From NCBI RefSeq assembly GCF_000717025.1, contig NZ_JNXG01000002.1, positions 496,001 through 560,000 of the forward strand: a stretch of DNA of 64,000 nucleotides, written 5' to 3'. A program made the translations under genes and the position numbers. The stretch is from Streptomyces atroolivaceus. Its GTDB lineage: Bacteria; Actinomycetota; Actinomycetes; Streptomycetales; Streptomycetaceae. Shown one piece after another: positions 29,006 to 36,855 of the stretch; position 1 is the stretch's first letter, and each line of letters starts with the position of its first letter. The notes below the pieces were generated by a model that made no database searches, was not told where the DNA came from, and saw only the letters and a program-made list of their open reading frames with translations.

Positions 29006-29024
29006 GACGTACCTGCGGTACGTC
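29006..29024. promoter_or_regulatory. 19-bp palindrome in convergent gap
   Basis: GACGTACC, 3 nt, GGTACGTC. It lies in the 235-nt stretch 28944–29178 between convergent genes, where no gene is seen. It may be a further terminator for chorismate mutase transcripts or a protein site. Confidence 0.35.
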
Positions 29025-29178
29025 ACACGTCCCGGCGGAGCCACGCGTGGATTCCTGCCGATGCCGCCCCTGGCTGGCACGGACACCCGGAACAACGAAG
29101 CGCTCCGGGCCCCGGTCACGCGCCGTACGGGTGAGACCGGGCCCGAACGCCGGTGCGGCCGTACAGCCTTCCCGCACG

Positions 29179-29481
29179 TCACACCCGGCCGCGGCACAGC
29201 TCCAGCAGCGTCATGGCGAGCGCGGTGCCAGGCTTGCCCAGGGCATTGCTGTAGTGGCTGAGGACGTCCATCTCCCGGGAGAGGTTCACCCGGCGGCCAC
29301 CGGACGTGATCCTCGCCTCCTGGATCACCGCCGAGACGGCCATCCGTTCCTGGATCAGACCGATGATCCGGTCGTCCAGCGCGTCGATGCGCGCCCGGGC
29401 GCCCCCGATCAGGGAAGCGGCCTCGTCGGTGTGCGCGCCGGTCCGCTCGGCGGCCGTCTTCGTGGGTGCGGTGCTGGTCAT
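29179..29481 (-). CDS. Chorismate mutase, AroQ class
   Basis: Converts chorismate to prephenate, the entry to phenylalanine and tyrosine. The 100-aa all-helical protein has the AroQ pattern: IGGARARIDALDDRIIGLIQ with the conserved Arg and Asp, ERMAVSAVIQEAR with the active-site Arg and Lys-equivalent region, REMDVLSHY, and a final helix ALAMTLLELCRGRV. It is monofunctional, with no prephenate dehydratase. The ATG has GGGAG about 9 nt upstream. It lies downstream of a leader peptide ORF and a strong hairpin (29530–29566), which suggests control by attenuation. Confidence 0.92.
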   Translation of the reverse strand: MTSTAPTKTAAERTGAHTDEAASLIGGARARIDALDDRIIGLIQERMAVSAVIQEARITSGGRRVNLSREMDVLSHYSNALGKPGTALAMTLLELCRGRV

Positions 29482-29529
29482 CTGTGACTCCCGAGGGGCT
29501 GAGGCCCCCGGAACGACAGGTCCGGAACG

Positions 29530-29566
29530 CCAGAACGCCCCGGGCCTGTCGGCCCGGGGCGCCTGG
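29530..29566 (-). terminator. Attenuator hairpin upstream of chorismate mutase
   Basis: An 11-bp perfect stem, CGCCCCGGGCC (29536–29546) with GGCCCGGGGCG (29551–29561), has a 4-nt loop and is extended by CCAG/CTGG. It lies between the leader peptide stop and the chorismate mutase start, where a normal gene-end terminator would have no gene to serve. Confidence 0.75.
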
Positions 29567-29585
29567 AACGTTGCTTGTCAGTTGC

Positions 29586-29657
29586 TCAAGCAGCACGACC
29601 ATGGCAGCCGGCGGGCCGGGTGCCATAGGTAAAGACGAAGGTCGTGTGCTGACGCAT
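29586..29657 (-). CDS. Leader peptide with Phe/Tyr codons (chorismate mutase attenuator)
   Basis: A 23-codon ORF starts at ATG 29657 and begins MRQHTTFVFTYGTRP; residues 7–11 are Phe-Val-Phe-Thr-Tyr. It ends 20 nt before the attenuator hairpin. CAGCAC…GACC in codons 3–6 can pair, with a 2-nt bulge, with GGTCGTGCTG in codons 20–23. CGGCCCG in codons 14–16 is complementary to CGGGCCG in the 5' arm of the hairpin. TACTGT lies 5 nt before the ATG, so it may be leaderless. Ribosome stalling when Phe or Tyr is short would allow read-through (inference by analogy with pheL/trpL). Confidence 0.7.
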   Translation of the reverse strand: MRQHTTFVFTYGTRPAGCHGRAA

Positions 29658-29662
29658 GCGGG

Positions 29663-29668
29663 ACAGTA
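29663..29668 (-). promoter_or_regulatory. -10-like TACTGT for leader peptide transcript
   Basis: TACTGT on the minus strand ends 5 nt before the leader ATG, placing transcription start at about the start codon. Confidence 0.4.
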
Positions 29669-29793
29669 TGGACCCCGTCCGGGCCGGGGTCGACTCCGGG
29701 CCCGGATGGTGAGACGGGAGCCCGGCGGGGCGATGTTCCACGGCCGGTAGAATTGGGAGGACCGACCCCTCTCCACCGCCGGAAGGCCGCCCC

Positions 29794-31380
29794 GTGCCAG
29801 CAGCACCCCCCGCCGCCCCCGACACCACGACCGACGTCGTCCTGGTTGTCGACTTCGGCGCCCAGTACGCCCAGCTCATCGCCCGTCGTGTCCGTGAGGC
29901 CCGGGTCTACAGCGAGATCGTCCCGTCCACGATGCCGGTGGCCGAGATGCTGGCCAGGAACCCCCGGGCGATCATCCTGTCCGGCGGCCCGTCCTCGGTG
30001 TACGCGGAGGGCGCGCCCAGCCTCGACCGCTCGCTGTTCGAGGCCGGGGTCCCGGTCTTCGGCATGTGCTACGGCTTCCAGATCATGGCCACGACCCTCG
30101 GCGGCACGGTCGACGACAACGGCGCCCGCGAGTACGGCCGCACCCCGCTCACCGTCTCCAAGGCCGGCTCCACCCTCTTCGAGGGCACGCCCACCGAGCA
30201 GTCGGTCTGGATGTCGCACGGCGACGCCTGCTCCGCCGCCCCCGAGGGCTTCACCGTGACCGCGTCCACGGACGTCGTCCCGGTCGCCGCCTTCGAGAAC
30301 GACGAGAAGAAGCTCTACGGCGTCCAGTACCACCCGGAGGTCATGCACTCGACCTACGGTCAGCAGGTCCTGGAGCACTTCCTCTACCGCGGCGCGGGCA
30401 TCGAGCCGACCTGGACGACGACCAACGTCGTCGAGGAGCAGGTCGCCCTCATCCGCGAGCAGGTCGGCGACAAGCGCGCCATCTGCGGTCTCTCCGGAGG
30501 CGTGGACTCCGCGGTCGCCGCCGCCCTCGTGCAGAAGGCCATCGGTTCCCAGCTCACCTGCGTGTACGTCGACCACGGTCTGATGCGCAAGGGCGAGACG
30601 GAGCAGGTCGAGAAGGACTTCGTCGCCGCGACCGGCGCGAAGCTGAAGGTCGTCGACGCGGAGAAGCGCTTCCTCGACGCCCTGGCCGGGGTCTCCGACC
30701 CCGAGCAGAAGCGGAAGATCATCGGCCGCGAGTTCATCCGGGTCTTCGAGCAGGCCCAGCTGGAGATCCTCCAGGAGGACGGCCCCGAGGTCGCCTTCCT
30801 CGTGCAGGGCACCCTCTACCCGGACGTCGTCGAGTCCGGCGGCGGCACCGGCACCGCCAACATCAAGTCCCACCACAACGTGGGCGGGCTGCCCGAGGAC
30901 ATCGAGTTCCAGCTCGTCGAGCCGCTGCGCCAGCTGTTCAAGGACGAGGTCCGGATGGTCGGCCAGGAGCTCGGCCTGCCGGAGGAGATCGTCCAGCGCC
31001 AGCCGTTCCCCGGCCCCGGCCTCGGGATCCGGATCGTCGGCGACGTCACCAAGGAGCGGCTCGACCTGCTGCGCGAGGCCGACGCCATCGCCCGCGAGGA
31101 GCTGACGGCGGCCGGCCTGGACCGTGACATCTGGCAGTGCCCCGTGGTCCTGCTCGCGGACGTCCGCAGCGTCGGCGTCCAGGGTGACGGCCGCACCTAC
31201 GGCCACCCGATCGTGCTGCGCCCGGTTTCCTCCGAGGACGCCATGACGGCCGACTGGTCGCGCCTGCCGTACGAGACGCTGGCGAAGATCTCCACCCGCA
31301 TCACGAACGAGGTCGCCGACGTCAACCGCGTGGTCCTCGACGTGACGAGCAAGCCGCCGGGGACGATCGAGTGGGAGTGA
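29794..31380 (+). CDS. guaA: GMP synthase (glutamine-hydrolysing)
   Basis: Converts XMP to GMP with glutamine and ATP, the step after GuaB. The 528-aa protein has the class I glutamine amidotransferase domain ([16 protein letters not shown], nucleophile Cys in [11 protein letters not shown], then GVQYHPEV with His and Glu). The ATP pyrophosphatase domain (P-loop [15 protein letters not shown]) and the C-terminal dimerisation domain ending KPPGTIEWE follow. The GTG start has GGAAGG upstream. TAGAAT at 29748–29753 is a likely -10 element. It is divergent from the chorismate mutase leader. Confidence 0.98.
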   Translation: MPAAPPAAPDTTTDVVLVVDFGAQYAQLIARRVREARVYSEIVPSTMPVAEMLARNPRAIILSGGPSSVYAEGAPSLDRSLFEAGVPVFGMCYGFQIMATTLGGTVDDNGAREYGRTPLTVSKAGSTLFEGTPTEQSVWMSHGDACSAAPEGFTVTASTDVVPVAAFENDEKKLYGVQYHPEVMHSTYGQQVLEHFLYRGAGIEPTWTTTNVVEEQVALIREQVGDKRAICGLSGGVDSAVAAALVQKAIGSQLTCVYVDHGLMRKGETEQVEKDFVAATGAKLKVVDAEKRFLDALAGVSDPEQKRKIIGREFIRVFEQAQLEILQEDGPEVAFLVQGTLYPDVVESGGGTGTANIKSHHNVGGLPEDIEFQLVEPLRQLFKDEVRMVGQELGLPEEIVQRQPFPGPGLGIRIVGDVTKERLDLLREADAIAREELTAAGLDRDIWQCPVVLLADVRSVGVQGDGRTYGHPIVLRPVSSEDAMTADWSRLPYETLAKISTRITNEVADVNRVVLDVTSKPPGTIEWE

Positions 31381-31404
31381 CCCCTGCTCCCTGAGGTCAA
31401 ATGC

Positions 31405-31440
31405 CGATGCCGTCGCTCATTCGTTTGGGCGGCGGCATCG
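31405..31440 (+). terminator. Terminator after guaA
   Basis: CGATGCCG (31405–31412) and CGGCATCG (31433–31440) pair perfectly around a 20-nt loop that can pair further. Confidence 0.6.
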
Positions 31441-31496
31441 TCGTATCCGCTGGGTAGGCTGACTGGAGAGACGAGACTCTGCCCATGGGAGCAATC

Positions 31497-32105
31497 ATGA
31501 GCGCCGCATCCGAGCCCCGGCTCGAAGAGCAGCGGTACCGGTGGCCCATCCCGCCCGAGGGCGGATGGACGTCGGACGACCTCGACCGGATTCCGGGCCT
31601 CCCGCCCCACACGGAGTTGCTCGACGGGAGCCTCGTCTTCATGAGTCCGCAGCGGAAGTTCCACACACGCACGATGTGGCTGCTGGAAAAGGCGCTGCTC
31701 GCGCACCTTCCGCACGACCTGGACGTCGACCGGGAGATGTCCATCAGGCTAGACGCCAGAAACCGTCCCGAACCGGACCTGCTGGTCTACCGCGCGGGGG
31801 CGGACATGGGCGCCACACAGACGTGGTTTCCTCCTGAGGACGTCGTTCTCGCCGTCGAAGTCGTGTCGCCGGACTCCCTCGAGCGTGACCGCGAGGTCAA
31901 GCCGCGCAAGTACGCCGCCGCCGGGGTGCCCCACTTCTGGCGGGTCGAGGCGAACGACGACGGCCTGCCCATCGTCTACGTCTACGAACTCGATCCGGCT
32001 CTGAGGGCGTACACGCCCACGGGCATCCATCACAACAAGCTCAGGGTGGACGCTCCGTTCCTGGTCGAGGCTGACCTCACGGAGATCTACAACCGCGGCA
32101 GATAG
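31497..32105 (+). CDS. Uma2 family (DUF820) putative endonuclease
   Basis: Uma2 proteins have a PD-(D/E)XK nuclease-like fold; most have no known role. The 202-aa product shows HTELLDGSLVFMSP, the active-site Asp in RPEPDLLVYR, the Glu in VVLAVEVVSPDS, and the Lys in DREVKPRKYAAAGVPHFW. Two starts are possible. ATG 31497 has GGGAG at 31487–31491 (spacing 5), while ATG 31485 has only a distant GGAGAG, so 31497 is preferred. TAGGCT at 31455–31460 may be its -10. Single chromosomal copies like this are common in Streptomyces. Confidence 0.88.
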   Translation: MSAASEPRLEEQRYRWPIPPEGGWTSDDLDRIPGLPPHTELLDGSLVFMSPQRKFHTRTMWLLEKALLAHLPHDLDVDREMSIRLDARNRPEPDLLVYRAGADMGATQTWFPPEDVVLAVEVVSPDSLERDREVKPRKYAAAGVPHFWRVEANDDGLPIVYVYELDPALRAYTPTGIHHNKLRVDAPFLVEADLTEIYNRGR

Positions 32106-32126
32106 AAATTCCGTGGTCCGTCGGAG

Positions 32127-32142
32127 GCCTGGCGTGCCAGGC
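32127..32142 (+). terminator. Short hairpin between Uma2 and methyltransferase genes
   Basis: GCCTGGC, 2 nt, GCCAGGC, ending 7 nt before the methyltransferase ATG. It could terminate Uma2 transcripts or restrict translation of the next gene. Confidence 0.45.
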
Positions 32143-32149
32143 TCGTGGA

Positions 32150-32905
32150 ATGTCTGCCGACGAGATCAGAGCCCTCATGTCCGCACCCGGCAACGACCGC
32201 CTCACCTGGAACACCCCGCTGTCCGAGGAGCACGCCGCCCAGCTGATCGCAGCCTGCGCCCCGGTTCCCGGGGCGCGGATCGCCGATTTCGGCAGCGGCT
32301 GGGGCGAGTTGCTGATGCGCCTGGTCGAGGCGGCGCCCGGATGCACCGGGGACGGCATCGAGACCGACCCGGAAGCCGTGGCGCGAGGGCTTCGGCTGGC
32401 AGGGGAGCGCGGGCTCACGGGCCGGGTGCGGTTCCACGAGGTACCGGCGGCGGAGTACCAGGGGGACGGCTACGACCTCGCTGTCTCCATCGGTTCCTCG
32501 CACGCCTGGCCGGGCGGCACCTCTGAGGCGCTGAAGGCACTGCGAGCAGCCGTACGCCCCGGCGGCCGGGTGCTGTTCGGGGACGGCTTCTGGGAGCGGG
32601 AGCCCTCGCCCGAGGCGCTGGAGGGGCTGGGCGCGGAGCCCGGGGACTTCGGCTCGCTCCTGGAGCTGGTCCGGCAGGCGGAGGCCGCGGGGCTCAGGCC
32701 GGTCCAGGTGACCGTCGCCGATCAGCGCGAGTGGGACCTCTTCGAGTCCGCCGCCAACATCGGGCGCGGCGAGCGCTGGGCGCTGGCCAACCCCGGACAC
32801 CCGCTGCACGCCGCTGTGACCGAGGCCGTCGACGCACGCCGCACCGGGTACTACGGGGGATACCGCGGGACACTGGGCCTCGCCTACCTCGTGCTCAGCA
32901 CCTGA
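32150..32905 (+). CDS. SAM-dependent methyltransferase (class I)
   Basis: The 251-aa protein carries the Rossmann-type SAM site: motif I RIADFGSGWGELLMRLVE (about residues 43–60), an acidic residue ending strand 2 (GDGIETDPEA), and YDLAVSIGSSHAWPG as motif IV. Family relatives act on small molecules. The substrate cannot be told. No good Shine-Dalgarno precedes the ATG, and a hairpin lies directly upstream. A membrane protein gene follows on the same strand. Confidence 0.88.
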   Translation: MSADEIRALMSAPGNDRLTWNTPLSEEHAAQLIAACAPVPGARIADFGSGWGELLMRLVEAAPGCTGDGIETDPEAVARGLRLAGERGLTGRVRFHEVPAAEYQGDGYDLAVSIGSSHAWPGGTSEALKALRAAVRPGGRVLFGDGFWEREPSPEALEGLGAEPGDFGSLLELVRQAEAAGLRPVQVTVADQREWDLFESAANIGRGERWALANPGHPLHAAVTEAVDARRTGYYGGYRGTLGLAYLVLST

Positions 32906-33012
32906 GAATCGTACATATCCACGACACGCGCCCCTGGCCCGCCCCGATGCGGGACGAGCCCGCTCCGTACGGCACAATTCGCAGAAATCGCAGGCGAGTT
33001 GGTTCTACCAGG

Positions 33013-34302
33013 GTGGAAAGGGCGGCGTTCTCCGTGGCTTTGGACGAGGCGAGGGCGAAAAGTGCGCACGGCGGTAGCTGTACGTGCGGCGACTGCCCGC
33101 ACGGAGCACGCGAAGGACACCGCCGCGCGGTAGCGGCCTTCCTCACCAAGCGGGACGAATTCGCCGCCGGGCAGGGCCTCCCCGCCGGGGTCGCCCAGTC
33201 CGTCTCCGCCTCCCGGCAGTGGGTGTCGGACGAGCTGACGGAGTCGGCCCGCACCGTCGCCGAACGCAGCCGCGAGGCCGGTGACGCCTGGCTGCACACG
33301 CTCTGGGTGCGCACCCTCGTGGTCGTCTGGGGCGGTGTCGCCCTGCTGGTCATCGGCGAGGCCGTCACCGCCATCGGCGCCGGCTGGTCGACGGCCCGCA
33401 CCGCGGGCCTGATCGCCGCACTCGTCACGGCGGGCCTGCTCACCGGCGCCGCCCGCGTCCACCGGACCCGCGGCGGCCTCCTCGCCCCGCTGATCGGCGA
33501 GGACAACCGGCTCTCCACCTCGCGCACCGTCGCCGCCTCCTGGGTACTGCTCGCCGTCTTCTCCGTGCTGGTCCTCGCGCTGCAACTGGCCGGGGCGTCC
33601 GACCCCGCCGACCGGGACGCCCTGATCGAGGGCCTGGACCTGGTCCGCTCGGCCGGCGTGCTGACCGTGCTCGCGCTGGTGTGCGCCGTCGCCGTCGTCG
33701 TGCGCCGGGTGGTGACCGTACGCGTACTGGCCCAGCGACTGCAGAAGCTGCGTGCCGACCGGCCGCGGGCAGCCGACCTGCTGACCGACGACTCCGGGCG
33801 GGGCAGCTTCACCGATGTGCAGTACGTGCTGGTCAGCGCCGTCGCCGTGCTGTTCGCGGCGGTCCGTCTGGCCCGCCGCCCCGAGCAGCTGCCGGACCTG
33901 CCGTGGGGGCTGGCGATCCTGGTGGGCGTCTCCGCGGCGACGTACTTCGCCGGGAAGTACGCGGAGGGTGGCCGCCCGGTCATCCTGTCGGTCGTCCGGA
34001 CCAGGGAGGCCGGCGATCTGGACGCCCCCATCCGTACCGGCGACGACATCGAGATCCGCGGCGCGGGATTCGTCCCGCCGGGCGCCGGCAGCCCCGACCG
34101 GCTGGCACGGGTGGTCGTCAGGATCGGGCGGGTGCATGTGCACGTCCCCCTGATCCCGGTCACCGGAGGCTTCGCCAACCCGGCGGACACCGTGCTCACC
34201 GTGCCCGTGCCCGTCGAGGTCGAACCCGGCGCGGTGGAGGTACAGGTCGTCACGGCGGCGGGCGTGGAGACCAATTCCTGCGTCGTCGACATCACGGACT
34301 GA
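33013..34302 (+). CDS. Membrane protein with N-terminal Cys cluster and C-terminal IPT-like domain
   Basis: A protein of about 429 aa. Near the N-terminus a CTCGDCPHG cluster (CxCxxC) could bind metal. Four to six hydrophobic segments follow (TLVVVWGGVALLVIGEAV, TAGLIAALVTAGLLTG, SWVLLAVFSVLVLALQLAG, GVLTVLALVCAVAVVV, VQYVLVSAVAVLFAAV, LAILVGVSAATYFAGKY). The C-terminal 90 residues (GDDIEIRGAGFVPPG … VEVQVVTAAGV) look like a beta-sandwich IPT/TIG fold. Start is uncertain among GTG 33013, GTG 33034 and ATG 32947. No family function is known to me. Confidence 0.75.
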   Translation: MERAAFSVALDEARAKSAHGGSCTCGDCPHGAREGHRRAVAAFLTKRDEFAAGQGLPAGVAQSVSASRQWVSDELTESARTVAERSREAGDAWLHTLWVRTLVVVWGGVALLVIGEAVTAIGAGWSTARTAGLIAALVTAGLLTGAARVHRTRGGLLAPLIGEDNRLSTSRTVAASWVLLAVFSVLVLALQLAGASDPADRDALIEGLDLVRSAGVLTVLALVCAVAVVVRRVVTVRVLAQRLQKLRADRPRAADLLTDDSGRGSFTDVQYVLVSAVAVLFAAVRLARRPEQLPDLPWGLAILVGVSAATYFAGKYAEGGRPVILSVVRTREAGDLDAPIRTGDDIEIRGAGFVPPGAGSPDRLARVVVRIGRVHVHVPLIPVTGGFANPADTVLTVPVPVEVEPGAVEVQVVTAAGVETNSCVVDITD

Positions 34303-34376
34303 GCCGCACACCTGGTGAGCGGCTCCGAACCGGCGTACGTATGGTCTCTTGAGGGCCAACGGAAGGCGGAGCTGTG

Positions 34377-34880
34377 ATGCACGGGTACAGGGGCGGTTCC
34401 TACGGGCTGGACGAGCCGAGAAGCCTCAGGGACCGGGCGGGGGAGTACGCGCTCCTGCCCCTGCGGATCTTCCTCGGCGTCACGTTCGTCTACGCGGGGC
34501 TCGACAAGCTGACCGACGAGGCGTTCCTGTCGGCGAGCGGGACCGGCTCCATCGGCGGGATGATGAACGCCGTACGCGACAGTTCGGCGATCCCGGGCCT
34601 CGTCGACCTGGCTCTGAAGAGCCCCGAGGGCTTCGGTTACGCCATCGCGATCGGTGAACTCCTCGTCGGCCTCGGCAACCTCGCAGGTCTGTGGGCGCGG
34701 CTCGCGGCGCTGGGCGGAGCGCTGATCTCGCTGAGCCTGTGGCTGACCGTCAGCTGGCGGACGGAGCCGTACTACTACGGGAACGACCTGGTCTACCTCA
34801 TGGCGTGGCTGCCGTTGCTGCTGGCGGGCGCGCCGTACCTGTCGCTGGACGCCCTGAGGGGTGGCCGACGCCGCCGGTGA
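34377..34880 (+). CDS. DoxX family membrane protein
   Basis: The 167-aa protein has four transmembrane segments and the DoxX pattern LLPLRIFLGVTFVYAGLDKL, IAIGELLVGLGNLAGLWARL and LVYLMAWLPLLLAGAPYLSL. DoxX proteins are linked to thiosulfate:quinone oxidoreductase or to redox stress membrane complexes; the role here is unknown. GGAG at 34368–34371 suits ATG 34377. A GTG three bases earlier is a possible alternative. Confidence 0.88.
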   Translation: MHGYRGGSYGLDEPRSLRDRAGEYALLPLRIFLGVTFVYAGLDKLTDEAFLSASGTGSIGGMMNAVRDSSAIPGLVDLALKSPEGFGYAIAIGELLVGLGNLAGLWARLAALGGALISLSLWLTVSWRTEPYYYGNDLVYLMAWLPLLLAGAPYLSLDALRGGRRRR

Positions 34881-34956
34881 AGCCGGGCGCGGCGCGGGCC
34901 GAGGGCGGCCAGGGACCGCAGCGGGACTGCGCGCCCGGGGTGAGTCCGCGTGTCTC

Positions 34957-34984
34957 GTCCGGCCGGATCCACGATCGGCCGGAC
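34957..34984. terminator. Terminator between convergent DoxX and PspC-operon genes
   Basis: GTCCGGCCG (34957–34965) and CGGCCGGAC (34976–34984) form a perfect 9-bp stem with a 10-nt loop. Nothing else is seen in 34881–35067. Confidence 0.7.
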
Positions 34985-35067
34985 GGCCCCCGTCACGGCA
35001 GGCGCCCGTGGCGCCCCGTCAGGGACGGCCGGCTATCGCGCGCCTGCCACCTGCCGTTCGGCGACGG

Positions 35068-35331
35068 TCACCTGCCGGTGGCACCACCGCAGGACGGCGC
35101 CTGCGCCGCCGAGTCCTCAGCCGGGTCCTTCCGCGCCGCACGCCGGCGCCGAAGCCGGTAGCTCACCCAGGTCACCGTGGCGGCAAGCCACAGCCCGCCG
35201 AAGAACACCGGGGCGAAGAACGTCCAGGTGGCGTTCCACGCCCTCGCCGCGTCAGCCGCGTAACCGCCTGCCAGCGCGAGCATGACGAGGCCCGCCACCG
35301 CGCGGCCGGGCCTGATCTCATGACGCAGCAC
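35068..35331 (-). CDS. Small membrane protein in PspC operon
   Basis: The 87-aa protein has two hydrophobic segments (AVAGLVMLALAGGYAADAA and FFAPVFFGGLWLAATVTWVSY) and a basic tail RLRRRRAARK. Its start lies 14 nt inside the 3' end of the PspC gene, so it is translationally coupled. No known family. Its role is likely tied to the PspC/LiaF-like protein (inference). Confidence 0.8.
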   Translation of the reverse strand: MLRHEIRPGRAVAGLVMLALAGGYAADAARAWNATWTFFAPVFFGGLWLAATVTWVSYRLRRRRAARKDPAEDSAAQAPSCGGATGR

Positions 35332-36661
35332 GGGTGACCTCCAGCTGTCCGATGCCGATTCCCATGCCCAGCTCGACGGTGCCGGCGGGCTTGCTGTCCT
35401 TCGGCGGCGCGAGGGTCCGCTCGGTCCGGCGGTCGGGGGCGATGTCCACGTCCTTGCGCAGGTCGGACGGGAACTGGATGTCGCCGAGGCCCGCCTCGGC
35501 GTCCACCTCCACCGTCACGCCCGCCGGCACGACCACGAGCGCGCGGCCCGCCCCCACCTCGATACGCGTACGCAGGGTCTGGCCCTTCGGGACGGTGACC
35601 CGGGAGAGGTCGAGCTTCGCGACCCCGGTGCCGAGCTTGTACAGGGGCTGGACCGCCGTGACGGAGGCCGGGCGCCATTCCTTGCGGATCCAGTCGGTGC
35701 CGATGTCCCTCGGTACGACGGAGGATCCCGCCAGCAGGCCCGCCGTGATCACGGCCAGCAGGATCGTGCCGAACCCGGTCCGGCCCAGCACCGAGGCGAC
35801 CAGCAGGCCGAGGCCGAAGACCCCGAGTGCGGCGGCGAGCCCGATCTGCAGGCTGGTGCCCAGCGGATGGGTCTGCCAGCTCAGTCCCGTGCCCAGCCCT
35901 CCCGCCACCAGGGCGAGCAGGAGGACGAGACCTCCGATCGACCGTGGCCCCCGGGGGCCCGGTGCCCGGTAGGGCGGGCGGTACGGGGCATCCGGCGTCG
36001 GCCTGTTCCGGCCGGCCTCCGCCGCCTCGGACGTCGCGTCCGCGGGCCCCCAGAGATAGCCGGTTCCGGCCGGGCCGGTCGTGCCGTCCTTGATGATCGG
36101 CTCCCGCCACCAGGACGGACCGCCCGGCGTGGGCGGCGCCTTCACCTCGGGCGGCGCCCCGTGGCCGGGGGCGTGAGCCGTGTACTTCGGGGTGTGCGCC
36201 GCCACGCCCGGCGTGTGGTGGGGCGGGTGGTACGGGGCCGTCCTGCGGTGCTGGGTCCAGACCGAGAAGCCGACCACGGTCAGCGACAGCATCGCGGCGA
36301 AGGAGAGCATCCCGCCGTTGTGCAGCATCGACAACAGCAGCCCGCAGCCGACCAGGGCCAGCAGCAGGGCGATGAGCGAGGCGCCCTCGACCCGGCCCGA
36401 CAGCAGTCGGCGTGCCTCGTTCTCGTCCTCGCCCTCCACGGGGAGCAGCAGCCACGCGAAGCCGTAGAAGATCAGGCCGATGCCGCCCGTCACCGCGAGG
36501 ACGCCCAGTACGATCCGGAAGATCACCGGGTCCACGTCGCAGTACCGGCCGAGCCCACCGCACACCCCGGCCACCACTTTCTGCCGGGGGCTGCGCTGCA
36601 GGCGGGGTACCTGCTCGGGGGGCGGGGTGGCGCCGGGAGAGGCGTCCTGGGGAACGGTCAT
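35318..36661 (-). CDS. PspC domain membrane protein with LiaF-like C-terminus
   Basis: The 447-aa protein opens with a PspC domain (KVVAGVCGGLGRYCDVDPVI then IFYGFAWLLLPVEGE, about residues 26–80). More membrane helices, a His/Pro-rich loop and a C-terminal beta-rich domain (about 330–440, IEVGAGRALVVVPAGVTVEV, VDAEAGLGDIQFP) follow; that domain resembles the LiaF/toastrack fold. PspC proteins help sense envelope stress. It is divergent from a PspC-type histidine kinase, which suggests the two form one stress-sensing unit, comparable to Lia or Psp systems. Confidence 0.9.
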   Translation of the reverse strand: MTVPQDASPGATPPPEQVPRLQRSPRQKVVAGVCGGLGRYCDVDPVIFRIVLGVLAVTGGIGLIFYGFAWLLLPVEGEDENEARRLLSGRVEGASLIALLLALVGCGLLLSMLHNGGMLSFAAMLSLTVVGFSVWTQHRRTAPYHPPHHTPGVAAHTPKYTAHAPGHGAPPEVKAPPTPGGPSWWREPIIKDGTTGPAGTGYLWGPADATSEAAEAGRNRPTPDAPYRPPYRAPGPRGPRSIGGLVLLLALVAGGLGTGLSWQTHPLGTSLQIGLAAALGVFGLGLLVASVLGRTGFGTILLAVITAGLLAGSSVVPRDIGTDWIRKEWRPASVTAVQPLYKLGTGVAKLDLSRVTVPKGQTLRTRIEVGAGRALVVVPAGVTVEVDAEAGLGDIQFPSDLRKDVDIAPDRRTERTLAPPKDSKPAGTVELGMGIGIGQLEVTRAAS

Positions 36662-36855
36662 GGCTCCATGGTGACGGCCCGTACGCCCTCGTGGGACCCG
36701 CGACGACCCTGGCCGATCCCTGATATTCCGTCCCGGTGGCCCCTGGGGCCCGTCCGCGGGACCTCCGGCCGCGGGACGCCCGCCCTGAGCGCATCAGGGT
36801 CGAGTCCGGGCAGACCCTGATGCCACGGCCCGCCGGAACGTGTGACGATCGGTGC

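Noticed and set aside
31497..32105. Uma2 protein as a sign of a transposon or defence island
   Set aside because: No repeats, integrase or defence genes nearby; codon use matches neighbours.
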